A stretch of 64,000 bases of DNA, from positions 2,272,547 to 2,336,546 of the forward strand of contig DS990260.1 of assembly GCA_000155435.1 (NCBI GenBank), in the 5' to 3' direction. Source of the DNA: Clostridiales bacterium 1_7_47FAA. GTDB taxonomy: Bacteria; Bacillota; Clostridia; Lachnospirales; Lachnospiraceae. Shown here one piece after another: positions 44,424-52,727 of this stretch (position 1 is its first letter; each line of letters starts with the position of its first letter). The translations under genes and the position numbers were made by a program. The notes under the pieces are model-generated. The model had not been told where the DNA came from and made no database searches. It was given only the letters and a program-made list of their open reading frames with translations.

Positions 44424-44753
44424 ATGGAATTTAATGAAAGCCTGAAACGGTTATTGATTGAAAAAAACATGAAACAGGCAGACCTGTGCCGCCTGGCCCA
44501 CATCCAGACATCCCTTATGTCCGAGTATATCAATGGCAAGAAAAGTCCCACCATCGGCAATGCCATCCAGATGGCCGATGCCCTGGATATATCCCTGGAC
44601 ACCCTGGCCGGCAGGGAGGAACGCGTCCGTTACTCAGATTCTGTAAGCAGTGTCTATGTATCCCGGCTGAACGAATGCATGGATGGATTATCTGAAAATG
44701 AATGTACATTCGTGATGGACGTCATACGCGCAATGAAGGAAGATTTGAGGTAG
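44424..44753 (+). CDS. XRE family regulator, paralogue 1
   Basis: A 109-residue protein with a Cro/C1 helix-turn-helix (about 8-62; MKQADLCRLAHIQTSLMSEYINGKKSPTIGNAIQMADAL) and a C-terminal tail MDGLSENECTFVMDVIRAMKEDL. It is about two-thirds identical by eye to the regulator at 50518. It sits behind the promoter cassette it probably controls; GGAGG precedes the ATG. Confidence 0.85.
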   Translation: MEFNESLKRLLIEKNMKQADLCRLAHIQTSLMSEYINGKKSPTIGNAIQMADALDISLDTLAGREERVRYSDSVSSVYVSRLNECMDGLSENECTFVMDVIRAMKEDLR

Positions 44754-44756
44754 ATA

Positions 44757-44802
44757 AAATAAAAAGCAGGGGGCGCAGCCTCTAAAGCCACGTCCCCTCT
44801 GC
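44757..44802 (-). terminator. Terminator of the AbgT operon
   Basis: GCAGGGGG (44766-44773) pairs with CCCCTCTGC (44794-44802), giving a GC-rich stem; on the minus strand it is followed by TTTTTATTTT. It lies just beyond the ketopantoate-reductase-like stop codon and close to the end of the converging XRE gene. Confidence 0.75.
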
Positions 44803-44817
44803 CTTGAATCTTCCATG

Positions 44818-45852
44818 TCACAACAACTGCTTCAATCCCTCCGGATATATTTTCCCATACTCAGATTTCAATTCCAGGAGGTTCTCCGTGCAGATCATAC
44901 GCCTGCCTCCCTCTATCTCCTTCACCATGGATACCAGCTTCCTGTTAAGCGGAAGGTCAAGACCCAGGCGTTCACCCATCTGAACCACAATCCCTACTGT
45001 ACCGTCAATCTCGCTTTTGCGCCTGCGCACCGCCAGGTCCCGGTATAAGCCGGTATAGTTCTTCACCATGGGACGGTAGTGGTCCGCTGTCACCTTCAGG
45101 GCTTCCCTGTACCTGCCCTGACGGTACAGATCCGGGCGGAAATCATCAAAGGATATCAGTTCTATGTTCAGGGCTTTTGGTACCTGCATGGCTTCCAGGG
45201 CGATACAGGCAATGGTTTCCTGGGCCGGTTGGTACTCCATTCCGCCCGGGATCAGCAGGTGGGTTATGCCGGTGGCAAACATGGCGCATATGTTAACCTG
45301 CTTGCTCCAAAGCTGGCGCATGATCTGACTGCTTATCTCCACTTGTTGGAAGGAACTGCACAGTTCCTGCAGATGCATCAGACGTCCGGTCACCTTGCCA
45401 TCCAGCTCTCCAATCACAAAATTGCTGTGGCCTCCAAACTGTATGACACCAGGCTCAATATAATCCGCAGCCCAGTTGACAAATGCGCCTATGACCCTTT
45501 GTTCCCCCACGTATTCCGCAATCACATATTCGTTGATGCCGTTCTGCAGGCTGACCACATAACCGTTGTCCTTTAACAGCGGGGCTATCCGTTCCATGGC
45601 GGCTCTTGTATGCTGCGTCTTTGTAGCCAGGAACACCGCCTCCAGAGGTTCATTTAACCCATCGATAAGCGCAGCCTTTACCGGGACCGTGAAATCCCCG
45701 TTTACAGGATCCCGGATTGTCAGGCCCCGCTCATTCATGGCACGGACATGTTCCGAAACCGCATCCACATACAGGATATCCGTTCCCGCCCTGGACAGCC
45801 AGGCCCCCATGGAAGCGCCAATCCCTCCGGCCCCTATCAGTGTATATTTCAT
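44818..45852 (-). CDS. Ketopantoate reductase-like (ApbA/PanE family) oxidoreductase
   Basis: A 344-residue protein with an N-terminal NADP Rossmann motif YTLIGAGGIGASMGAWLSRAG (about 3-23), FLATKTQHT with the family Lys (about 76), and SLQNGINE. The C-terminal helical domain carries LWSKQVNICAMFATGITHLL. PanE proper makes pantoate, but this copy is the last gene of a peptidase/transporter operon and about 40 residues longer than usual, so another 2-keto acid is likely. Confidence 0.8.
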   Translation of the reverse strand: MKYTLIGAGGIGASMGAWLSRAGTDILYVDAVSEHVRAMNERGLTIRDPVNGDFTVPVKAALIDGLNEPLEAVFLATKTQHTRAAMERIAPLLKDNGYVVSLQNGINEYVIAEYVGEQRVIGAFVNWAADYIEPGVIQFGGHSNFVIGELDGKVTGRLMHLQELCSSFQQVEISSQIMRQLWSKQVNICAMFATGITHLLIPGGMEYQPAQETIACIALEAMQVPKALNIELISFDDFRPDLYRQGRYREALKVTADHYRPMVKNYTGLYRDLAVRRRKSEIDGTVGIVVQMGERLGLDLPLNRKLVSMVKEIEGGRRMICTENLLELKSEYGKIYPEGLKQLL

Positions 45853-45871
45853 CTGCTTCCTCCCATTTGGT

Positions 45872-47587
45872 TTACCGGCCGTCTGCTTCCAGCCGCAGAA
45901 GGGCCTGTCTCAAAAAGTAATGGACCCGGTTGCGCTCACGGATCAGCTGACGCTCCAGGAACTTAAACCCATCCTGTTCCTTATCCATGGAGGCCAGCTC
46001 TGGAATCTGGTCAAATTCAGGGAAGGCCGGAATGGGAACAGCCAGGTCCACCTGGAATAAATCCCCGTTTTTACAGTAATGCACGGGAATGAGTATCCTG
46101 TTTAAATCCATACACAGCCGGTTCACCCTCTCCGCTTCCCTGCATAGGGCTTCATCCATCCCGTCCAGCTGGTTCAGGCGGATGATATGCTCATCCAAAA
46201 GCCGGAATTTTTCTTTCAGATGCCATACCATTTCCATGATTCCTGTTAAGTCAAAGGTCCCGGCAGCCTCCTTCTGATACTGTTTTAGATTCCCCAGCAT
46301 CTCATCCGCCAGTCCCTCATAGGCAAAGGGATACACGTTGGACATAACGGCCCTGCTGATAGCCAGGGCGAAAATCTGCGCGTCCCTGCGCAGTTCCTCC
46401 TCCCCCAGCTGTCCGAATACATCCTGGGTGGTATGCCAGTACCAGGGAAGGCCCGGCATGAACGTCCCCTGGCCCTGTCCTTCGGAAGGCTGCAGTGACA
46501 GGCATTCAAACAGGGTGGGAAGGCCGTGGGCCCAGAAGGACTGGTCGCCATTGCGCTGGATGCGCATATAATCCGGGTCCTGGCCGGTCCTCTCCCTGAC
46601 CACCTGGCGTCCCAGGGCGTAACACTGCCGGTTGCACTCGATATGGGAGAAATCCACGGATCCTTTTGTACCAACGGTATCGATGTCAAAGTTCATTACC
46701 CCATGGTCGTGGATGTCCTCCCAGTACGTGTCCGCATACCAGTTGCTGCCGCTGTACCGGCCGTTGCTGTGGCCGCTCCACCACACAAACCGGATGTTGG
46801 TGTTCATCCTGTCCGTATGTCTGCTGAATACCCGGGCCAGCTCCAGCACCACCGCATTGGAGCCCCCGTTATCCGTCCCTCCCTTGTGCCACGAATCCAC
46901 ATGCCCGCCGAACATGACAAACCGGTCCGTGGGCCTTAACGCCTTAAGTTCTGCCGTACACACAGGCACGGTCCTGAACCGGGTGGAAACCTCCGCCCTT
47001 ATCCTGACCCTGGATTCCCCTTTTTCAAGGCATTCCAGCAGCTGCCTGCCATCCTCTGCATTGATTGTCACCACCGGTATCCTGGACAGAAGGTCCAGGG
47101 TGGATGGGACCGGCTGGCCCCATATGGGACTGATGGACATATTGTACGGGTAAGCCCCGCCCGTGATGCAGATAATGCCCACGGCTCCCCTGGCCTCCAG
47201 GGCCTTGCAGGGAACTGCCGAAGCAAGGCCTTCCATCACTGCTATCTTCCCCTTAATATCCTGTCCATCCCGGACATACACGGCTTCCCCCTCCAGGCCG
47301 CCGCATCCCGTGGATGCCCCATAACTGTGGGTAATACAGGACTTAAGCGCCCTGCCGCTGCCCAGCGTCAGGCTGGCTGATACGGGAAGGCTGATATAAT
47401 TCTCCACATAGTGTATTTCCACATCCAGCCCCAGGTCCTCCATGACCTGACGGAAATATTCGGCCGCCCTCTTCTCTCCCGGACTTCCTGACTCCCTGTC
47501 CTGGCTGGTAATATATCCTGCATGTTCCATGAGCCTAGAGGCGCTTATCTCCTCCAGGAATACATGTTCAAATTCCTTTTTTGTCAT
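45872..47587 (-). CDS. M28-like peptidase with altered active site
   Basis: A 571-residue protein of the M28 zinc aminopeptidase family with an inserted PA domain (about 90-200). Metal-ligand motifs GGHVDSWHKGGTDNGGSNA (His, Asp) and the late PWYWHTTQD (His) are present. The usual catalytic Glu-Glu pair after the third strand is replaced by WWSGHSNGRYSGSNWYAD (Gly-His-Ser), so normal peptidase activity is doubtful. The start is the ATG after AAAGGAG; a GTG nine bases earlier overlaps that site. No signal peptide is present. Confidence 0.78.
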   Translation of the reverse strand: MTKKEFEHVFLEEISASRLMEHAGYITSQDRESGSPGEKRAAEYFRQVMEDLGLDVEIHYVENYISLPVSASLTLGSGRALKSCITHSYGASTGCGGLEGEAVYVRDGQDIKGKIAVMEGLASAVPCKALEARGAVGIICITGGAYPYNMSISPIWGQPVPSTLDLLSRIPVVTINAEDGRQLLECLEKGESRVRIRAEVSTRFRTVPVCTAELKALRPTDRFVMFGGHVDSWHKGGTDNGGSNAVVLELARVFSRHTDRMNTNIRFVWWSGHSNGRYSGSNWYADTYWEDIHDHGVMNFDIDTVGTKGSVDFSHIECNRQCYALGRQVVRERTGQDPDYMRIQRNGDQSFWAHGLPTLFECLSLQPSEGQGQGTFMPGLPWYWHTTQDVFGQLGEEELRRDAQIFALAISRAVMSNVYPFAYEGLADEMLGNLKQYQKEAAGTFDLTGIMEMVWHLKEKFRLLDEHIIRLNQLDGMDEALCREAERVNRLCMDLNRILIPVHYCKNGDLFQVDLAVPIPAFPEFDQIPELASMDKEQDGFKFLERQLIRERNRVHYFLRQALLRLEADGR

Positions 47588-47659
47588 CTGCCGCACTCCT
47601 TTTTATCCGGCGTCCCTTACACAGTGTCCCCTGCACGCAATGCCCTTTCAATACAGCGC

Positions 47660-47790
47660 CTTTCCTACATTGAGCCATTCCTATGCAATGCAATTCCTAT
47701 AGAGCGCCATCCCTACATTGAGTCATTCCTAATGCAATGCAATTCCTATACAGTTCCATCCCTATACAGTGTCATCTCTTCACAGCGTCT
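47660..47790. repeat. Degenerate ~16-bp tandem array between SDR and M28 genes
   Basis: Successive units of 16-17 bp such as CCTACATTGAGCCATT, CCTATGCAATGCAATT and CCTATACAGTGTCATC follow each other; a three-unit (48-bp) higher-order repeat is visible starting at 47664 and 47712. Non-coding. Confidence 0.7.
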
Positions 47791-47795
47791 TCCGT

Positions 47796-48587
47796 TTATC
47801 CGTCCTCATATGGCACCCGGCCGCAGGATTCGCCTCCGTCAATGATGAAGTCGCTTCCGGTAATCCATTCCCCACACCCGCTCACAAGAAAACATACCAT
47901 ACGCGAGATATCCCTGGGACTCCCAGGCCGCCGCAGAAGGATGCGCGGGATGATATTGGCCCGGACCGCATCCTTACCCGCATCGCCTTCCCAGCGTCCC
48001 ACCTCCACATATCCTACGGACACTGAGTTCACATTAATATGGGCTGGGGCCAGTTCCAGGGCCATTGCCCTTGTAAGACCCAGTATGCCGGCCTTACTGG
48101 CGCAGTAATTACTGAAATCCACCCTGCCGGAATGGGCAGCCCCGGAGGTGATGTTGACCACCCGGCCCGGCAGGCCCGCGTCAGTCAGACGACGGCAGAT
48201 TTCCCTGGACATGTACATGGTCCCTTTTAAATTAACATCGATTGTGTGGTTAATCTGCTCATCGCTCATGCGTATCAGCGGCGACACATCATAGAAATAC
48301 CCCGCGTTATTCACCAGGATTCCCACCGGGCCTCCGTAAAATGCCTGCGCCTCCTCCGCCATGCGGGCGCAGTCCTGTGAACTTGAGATATCCCCCTGAA
48401 GTATGCACACCCGCCTGCCCATGCCCTCAATCTCACGGGCCAGTTCCTCACATTGCGTCCTGGAAGTCCTGCATGTCAGGACCATGTCCGCTCCCAGTCC
48501 CGCCAGGTCCAGGCTCAGCGCCTGTCCTATACCTCCGCCAGCGCCTGTGACCATTGCCACCTGATTGGTTAAATCCATGGATATCAT
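47796..48587 (-). CDS. Short-chain dehydrogenase/reductase
   Basis: A 263-residue classical SDR. The cofactor motif TGAGGGIGQ (about 15-23), NNAGYF (about 92-97), the catalytic Ser in NITSGAAHSG and YxxxK in FSNYCASKAG (about 157-166) are all present. It resembles 3-oxoacyl-ACP or glucose/alcohol dehydrogenases; the substrate is not known. The ATG at 48587 follows AGGAG. It is the second gene of the AbgT operon. Confidence 0.85.
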   Translation of the reverse strand: MISMDLTNQVAMVTGAGGGIGQALSLDLAGLGADMVLTCRTSRTQCEELAREIEGMGRRVCILQGDISSSQDCARMAEEAQAFYGGPVGILVNNAGYFYDVSPLIRMSDEQINHTIDVNLKGTMYMSREICRRLTDAGLPGRVVNITSGAAHSGRVDFSNYCASKAGILGLTRAMALELAPAHINVNSVSVGYVEVGRWEGDAGKDAVRANIIPRILLRRPGSPRDISRMVCFLVSGCGEWITGSDFIIDGGESCGRVPYEDG

Positions 48588-48658
48588 ATTCCTTCTCCTC
48601 TCTTTTCATTAACAACATACTGCCCTAACCGCAGTCCCGCAGCCTGCTGCCTGTCTTC

Positions 48659-48771
48659 CATGCAGTCCTATGCCCATGCAGCCCTATGCCCATGCGGTTC
48701 CTTGTCCAGACAGTCCATTAACCAGTACAGTTACATGTCCATACAGCCCCCTGCCAATGCACTTCCCTATC
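48659..48771. repeat. Degenerate 16-bp tandem array after the AbgT gene
   Basis: Seven units of 16-17 bp, for example CATGCAGTCCTATGCC, CATGCAGCCCTATGCC and CATACAGCCCCCTGCC, start at 48659, 48675, 48691, 48707, 48723, 48740 and 48756. They fill the gap between transporter and SDR genes. Confidence 0.75.
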
Positions 48772-48787
48772 CACACCTCCCCTGTCA

Positions 48788-50386
48788 TCACAGGAAAATA
48801 CCAGCCCCCGGTCCAAGGGGCAGATTCAGGAAATAGAAAACCAGTACCAGAAGGAAGAACACCAGCAGATATGCAAGGGCATAGGGGATTTCCATGGAAA
48901 TAAGGGTACCGATGCCCACCTTGTCCTCCTGGCTCACCTTATATGACTCCAGCAGTCCCAGGGCAATGGGTACATTCAGCTCCACCGGCGAAAGGATGTT
49001 AAAACAGGAATCGCCGATACGGTACAGGATCTGGGTCATGGCCGGGCTGATATCCAGCATGGCCAGCATAGGCACCAGGAAGGGTGCCAGCATGACCCAC
49101 TTGCCGCTGTTGCTGGTGATGAACAGGTTGCAGAAACAGGACAGCAGGATAATCAGTATGAACAGCCCCACATTCCCCATATTCAGCCGGATTAACAGGC
49201 TTGCCCCCTTGGCCGCCAGCACCGTGGCAATCCCGCTGCGGGAAAACAGGTCCACAAAGATGCAGGCTGTCAGACAGACAATCATGAAGGAAGCCGCCAT
49301 GTCCAGACACTTCTCCATCAGGATGGGGATATCCTTCCACTGCCTGATTGCCTTAACCCCCACTCCATAAGCAGTTCCCACGGTCATGAAGAAAAAGAAC
49401 AGAAGGGGGATGATCATGTTCAGGAACGGGGAATTAGGAATCAGGGTTCCGTCCGCGCTCCGCATGAATGACGACTTAGGGATACATGCAATGACAATCA
49501 GGGCCAGATACGCCAAGGCCGCCCAGCCCGCATACTTAAGCCCTCTCCCCTCCTCCTTTGTCACCCTCATCTTCTCCAGCTCACCTGCATCCTTCTTAAG
49601 GACCAGCTCCGGGTGCTGGCGGTTAAGGTGGGGTACCGTCACATACTTAGTGACCAGGACACAGGCAGCTGTAATGATAAATGTAGCTGCCGCCACATAG
49701 TAATAGTTGATTGCCGCATGGGTGGGCGCAAGGGCGCCGCTGGCGTCCACAATGTGGTTGGCCTCCACAATCTGGGCCGATATCCCGGCCAGCGTGGTGT
49801 CTGTGGCCGCAATCATGAGACAGGCCGTGTAACCGCCGTTAGCTGCCGCATAGCCCATGATGATGCCAATCCATGGATGCAGTCCCAATGACTTAAAGAC
49901 AGCCGCCGCAATGACCATGGTAAACACCACACCCGCCCCAAAGCCAATACTGGAATTAACGCCTACAAAGGCAATGGTAATGAACACTATCATAATCGGC
50001 GCGCCGATTACCGCCTTGCGCATCAGGGCGTCAAACAGACCCAGTTTTTCAGCATATCCAACAGCCACCGTCATGAATATAAGCATGCCCAGCGGATAAT
50101 AATTGACGAAAATGCTGATAAAGTTGGTAAGGTAATAGGCCAGGGTATCAAAGGTCATCAGGTTGGTTACCTGGGCCGACGTAACCTGTATGGCCCCATC
50201 CACCACATTCTCATAAGAGGCTGACCAGCCCATCCCGTACAGGACGGCGCTGAGGACCACGGTGACAAGAGCCAGGCTGGCAAACAGCCAGAAGGGATGG
50301 GGCAGCAGGTTCCCCACCTTCTCAACCGCGCCCATGGAGCGCTCCAGCCAGTTTCTTCTTACTGCCCCTCCATCATCTTTACTCAT
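48788..50386 (-). CDS. AbgT family transporter
   Basis: A 532-residue membrane protein with about 12 hydrophobic segments, matching the AbgT (p-aminobenzoyl-glutamate transporter) family. The N-terminal LERSMGAVEKVGNLLPHPFWLFASLAL and the later LFITSNSGKWVMLAPFLVPM are characteristic. The family imports p-aminobenzoyl-glutamate or exports sulfonamides. With an M28-like protein in the operon, an amino-acid conjugate is a plausible cargo. GGAGG precedes the ATG, and an operator-flanked promoter drives the operon. Confidence 0.85.
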   Translation of the reverse strand: MSKDDGGAVRRNWLERSMGAVEKVGNLLPHPFWLFASLALVTVVLSAVLYGMGWSASYENVVDGAIQVTSAQVTNLMTFDTLAYYLTNFISIFVNYYPLGMLIFMTVAVGYAEKLGLFDALMRKAVIGAPIMIVFITIAFVGVNSSIGFGAGVVFTMVIAAAVFKSLGLHPWIGIIMGYAAANGGYTACLMIAATDTTLAGISAQIVEANHIVDASGALAPTHAAINYYYVAAATFIITAACVLVTKYVTVPHLNRQHPELVLKKDAGELEKMRVTKEEGRGLKYAGWAALAYLALIVIACIPKSSFMRSADGTLIPNSPFLNMIIPLLFFFFMTVGTAYGVGVKAIRQWKDIPILMEKCLDMAASFMIVCLTACIFVDLFSRSGIATVLAAKGASLLIRLNMGNVGLFILIILLSCFCNLFITSNSGKWVMLAPFLVPMLAMLDISPAMTQILYRIGDSCFNILSPVELNVPIALGLLESYKVSQEDKVGIGTLISMEIPYALAYLLVFFLLVLVFYFLNLPLGPGAGIFL

Positions 50387-50412
50387 TTACATCCTCCTTT
50401 CCATATTGCTAT

Positions 50413-50498
50413 CATTTGTTAGTTTTATATATCAATTATACTATCTTTAGTTAGTTTGTCAATAAAATATTGACTGCGGCACACACAAATGCTAATAT
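50413..50498. promoter_or_regulatory. Divergent promoter/operator cassette, locus C
   Basis: The minus promoter has TTGACA (complement of 50457-50462), 16 bp, TATAAT (complement of 50435-50440), for the AbgT operon. The plus promoter has TTGACT (50470-50475), 17 bp, TAATAT (50493-50498), for the regulator. Operator-like words CATTTGTTAG (50413-50422) and CACACAAATGCT (50482-50493) hold the same places as in the cassettes at 21.5 and 44.3 kb. Confidence 0.8.
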
Positions 50499-50517
50499 CT
50501 TCCTGGAGGTAGGAAAC

Positions 50518-50847
50518 ATGGGATTTAATGAGAATTTAAGATTGTTATTGATACAGAAAGAAATGAAGCAAGCAGACCTGTGCCGCATGACCGGCATACA
50601 GACCTCCCTTATGTCCGAATACATAAGCGGCAGGAAAAGCCCCACCATCAGAAACGCCATTCTCATTGCTGATGCTTTCGATATCTCCCTGGACACCCTT
50701 GTGGGAAGGGAAGAACGGGTCCGCTATTCAAAACGCGCCGATCATGCATATGGGATACAGCTGAACGAATCCATGGACGGATTGTCGGAAAAGGAATATA
50801 CCTTTGTGCTGGATGTGATAAAGGCCATGCGCCAGCACCTTAAGTAG
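50518..50847 (+). CDS. XRE family regulator, paralogue 2
   Basis: A 109-residue Cro/C1-type regulator (helix-turn-helix about 8-62; MKQADLCRMTGIQTSLMSEYISGRKSPTIRNAILIADAF), closely related to the protein at 44424. The start is the ATG after GGAGG; the longer upstream frame lies inside the promoter. It faces away from the AbgT operon and probably represses it and itself. Confidence 0.87.
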   Translation: MGFNENLRLLLIQKEMKQADLCRMTGIQTSLMSEYISGRKSPTIRNAILIADAFDISLDTLVGREERVRYSKRADHAYGIQLNESMDGLSEKEYTFVLDVIKAMRQHLK

Positions 50848-50848
50848 G

Positions 50849-50890
50849 AAAGGGCCAGGCGCATTAACTGCGCCTGGCCCTTCCTGTTTT
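50849..50890 (+). terminator. Terminator of XRE paralogue 2
   Basis: AAGGGCCAGGCGCA pairs with TGCGCCTGGCCCTT across a four-base loop, a very stable stem, followed by TGTTTTGC on the plus strand. It may also stop the converging PTS operon. Confidence 0.85.
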
Positions 50891-50931
50891 GCTTATTATC
50901 ATGATAATGGTTAAATGCCAGCTATCCGCAA

Positions 50932-51723
50932 TCAATCATTGTCCCGTTTTGCTTCGGCAATAAACCGCTTCGCCCGTTCCGGGTCAATGGGGTTCTTCAT
51001 ATCCCCATTCTTAATCCAGGTAGCCACTGACACACCATCAAAATACCGCATCAGCTCATGGATATTGTCCCCGGTTGCCCCGCCGCCAAGGAAGATAGGC
51101 GTATCCTTCACGCGCGGCCTTGCCTCCTTAATCATCCGGATGCTCTCCTCCACACTTTTACCTGACATGAACAGGCCGTCGGCAAATGCCTCATGGACAC
51201 ACTCCCATGCAGCATCCCCCACCGGTTTCCTGCCAAGCGGTATCCCATGGACCTCATATACATCCGCGTATACCGGCACCTTCGAACCAGTGCGTTTCCT
51301 GACTCCTGCAATATCCACGCACTGTGCCTCAAGGATTCCCGCGCTGGTCACGCTGGCTCCTGTAAACAGGTGTTCCACCCTGACAAAATCAGCGCCAACC
51401 GCATCTGCCACGCAAAGCCCTGCCACCCCGTCCCAATTCATCAGGATACCCATGACCAGCTCCGGAAAACGCTTCCTGATCTCATAGGCAATCCTGGTCA
51501 TATACGCTATGGCCTCAGGACTGGATTGCTGTTTAACCGGCATGTCATTCATGTTCTGGACAATGATTCCATCAAAATGATTCCTGGCCACCATTTCAGT
51601 TTCCCGAAGCGCCCTGTCCACGATTGCGTCAATCCTCATGTCGCTGTGGCGGTAACTGCCAGGCAGCGGTTCAGGCTGTATCATGGACAATACAACTTTT
51701 TCAGTACGGCCAAAACAATTCAT
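50932..51723 (-). CDS. BtpA/SgcQ family TIM-barrel protein
   Basis: A 263-residue protein of the BtpA family, named for photosystem I biogenesis in cyanobacteria; SgcQ of the E. coli sgc PTS operon is a member. VLSMIQPEPLPGS, DGIIVQNMNDMPV, VADAVGADFVRVEHLFTGA and GGGATGDNI are typical phosphate-barrel elements. Its reaction is not established. It is the last gene of the PTS operon and starts right at the end of the eIF-2B-like gene. Confidence 0.82.
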   Translation of the reverse strand: MNCFGRTEKVVLSMIQPEPLPGSYRHSDMRIDAIVDRALRETEMVARNHFDGIIVQNMNDMPVKQQSSPEAIAYMTRIAYEIRKRFPELVMGILMNWDGVAGLCVADAVGADFVRVEHLFTGASVTSAGILEAQCVDIAGVRKRTGSKVPVYADVYEVHGIPLGRKPVGDAAWECVHEAFADGLFMSGKSVEESIRMIKEARPRVKDTPIFLGGGATGDNIHELMRYFDGVSVATWIKNGDMKNPIDPERAKRFIAEAKRDND

Positions 51724-51724
51724 C

Positions 51725-52702
51725 TTATACCTCCCCTCTCAGATTCCTGCTGTACTCCATGCTGACGCCGTACATCTGCCCGGATGGGATGACACCCTTT
51801 TCCGTAACAAAAGCGCGGATGAATCCCGGCTCCACCCCAACTAATTCAGGCGTTATGAAGTCAATCCCATCTTTATCAGCCCCATCTCCCCAGGCTGCAG
51901 TCAGTTTGGCCTTCAGGTCATCATACACCAGCTTCTTCCTTCCCCCGTAAACCGGCCTTATATCCAGCTTAATCATAGGGGTAAGGAAATACAGGGGAAT
52001 CCTGTAGTACCTGCATATAAGCCCCACAATATCAGAACCTGTGGTATTAAATCCAGTGCCGTCCGGGTAAAACGTCTCCGCCCCCATAAAGGCGCCGTCA
52101 CAGTCTTTCAGATAGTACATCATGGATGCGTCCGGGATGAACTTAATCTTATGTCCGGCGTCCCGGCATGCCTTGACAAAAGGCTTGCCTCCATCAATAA
52201 TCCGGCTCTCCGCAATATATATCTCATACTGCTTCCCATTATCCTTCAGACATCTGAGGAATTTTTCAACGGTACTGGAATAATCATATACAAAAATCCG
52301 TTCCATGGTCCGGGCCAGCTTAACGCCGTAAGCCACGCACTGCTTCACCGCTTCGGCGGCTGTCCTGGCATACCCGTCCTTTGTCTCGATGATCCGCGCC
52401 GCGGCTTCCCCCATATCCATGCCGGCACAGGACCGGATGTCATGGATCATAAGCAGTATGGCGTTGCTGACAGCCTGGCTGGCTTCTCCCCTGGTGGTAA
52501 TGAAAAAGTCCGCCACTGCCAGGACTTCATCTATTACCTGAGCCGTGGGCCTGTGCTCATCCACGCCCCTCTTCGCAATTGCCTCAATCATATCCCCTAT
52601 CATGGAGATATGGTTTCCGGCGCCCAGCACCCTCTGTTCGACAATGGAGTCAAATGCTTCCCTCACAGATTCAGGAAGCATACCCCTGATATCATTTTCC
52701 AT
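51725..52702 (-). CDS. eIF-2B-like sugar-1-phosphate isomerase family protein
   Basis: A 325-residue protein of the eIF-2B alpha/MtnA/ribose-1,5-bisphosphate isomerase superfamily: a helical N-domain (about 1-130) followed by a Rossmann-like domain with FVYDYSSTVEKFL, IYIAESRIIDGGKPF, MGAETFYPDGTGFNTTGSDIVGL and a late YRIPLYFLTP. Bacterial members interconvert aldose-1-phosphates and ketoses. The start is the ATG after GGGGAG; earlier in-frame codons overlap the previous gene. It is unusual in a PTS operon. Confidence 0.75.
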   Translation of the reverse strand: MENDIRGMLPESVREAFDSIVEQRVLGAGNHISMIGDMIEAIAKRGVDEHRPTAQVIDEVLAVADFFITTRGEASQAVSNAILLMIHDIRSCAGMDMGEAAARIIETKDGYARTAAEAVKQCVAYGVKLARTMERIFVYDYSSTVEKFLRCLKDNGKQYEIYIAESRIIDGGKPFVKACRDAGHKIKFIPDASMMYYLKDCDGAFMGAETFYPDGTGFNTTGSDIVGLICRYYRIPLYFLTPMIKLDIRPVYGGRKKLVYDDLKAKLTAAWGDGADKDGIDFITPELVGVEPGFIRAFVTEKGVIPSGQMYGVSMEYSRNLRGEV

Positions 52703-52727
52703 AAATATAAATCTCCCCTTATTCAAA

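Noticed and set aside
43606-44753. Prophage remnant, because of divergent small XRE genes
   Set aside because: No integrase, structural or lysis genes were seen, and each regulator sits beside a metabolic operon with its own operators.
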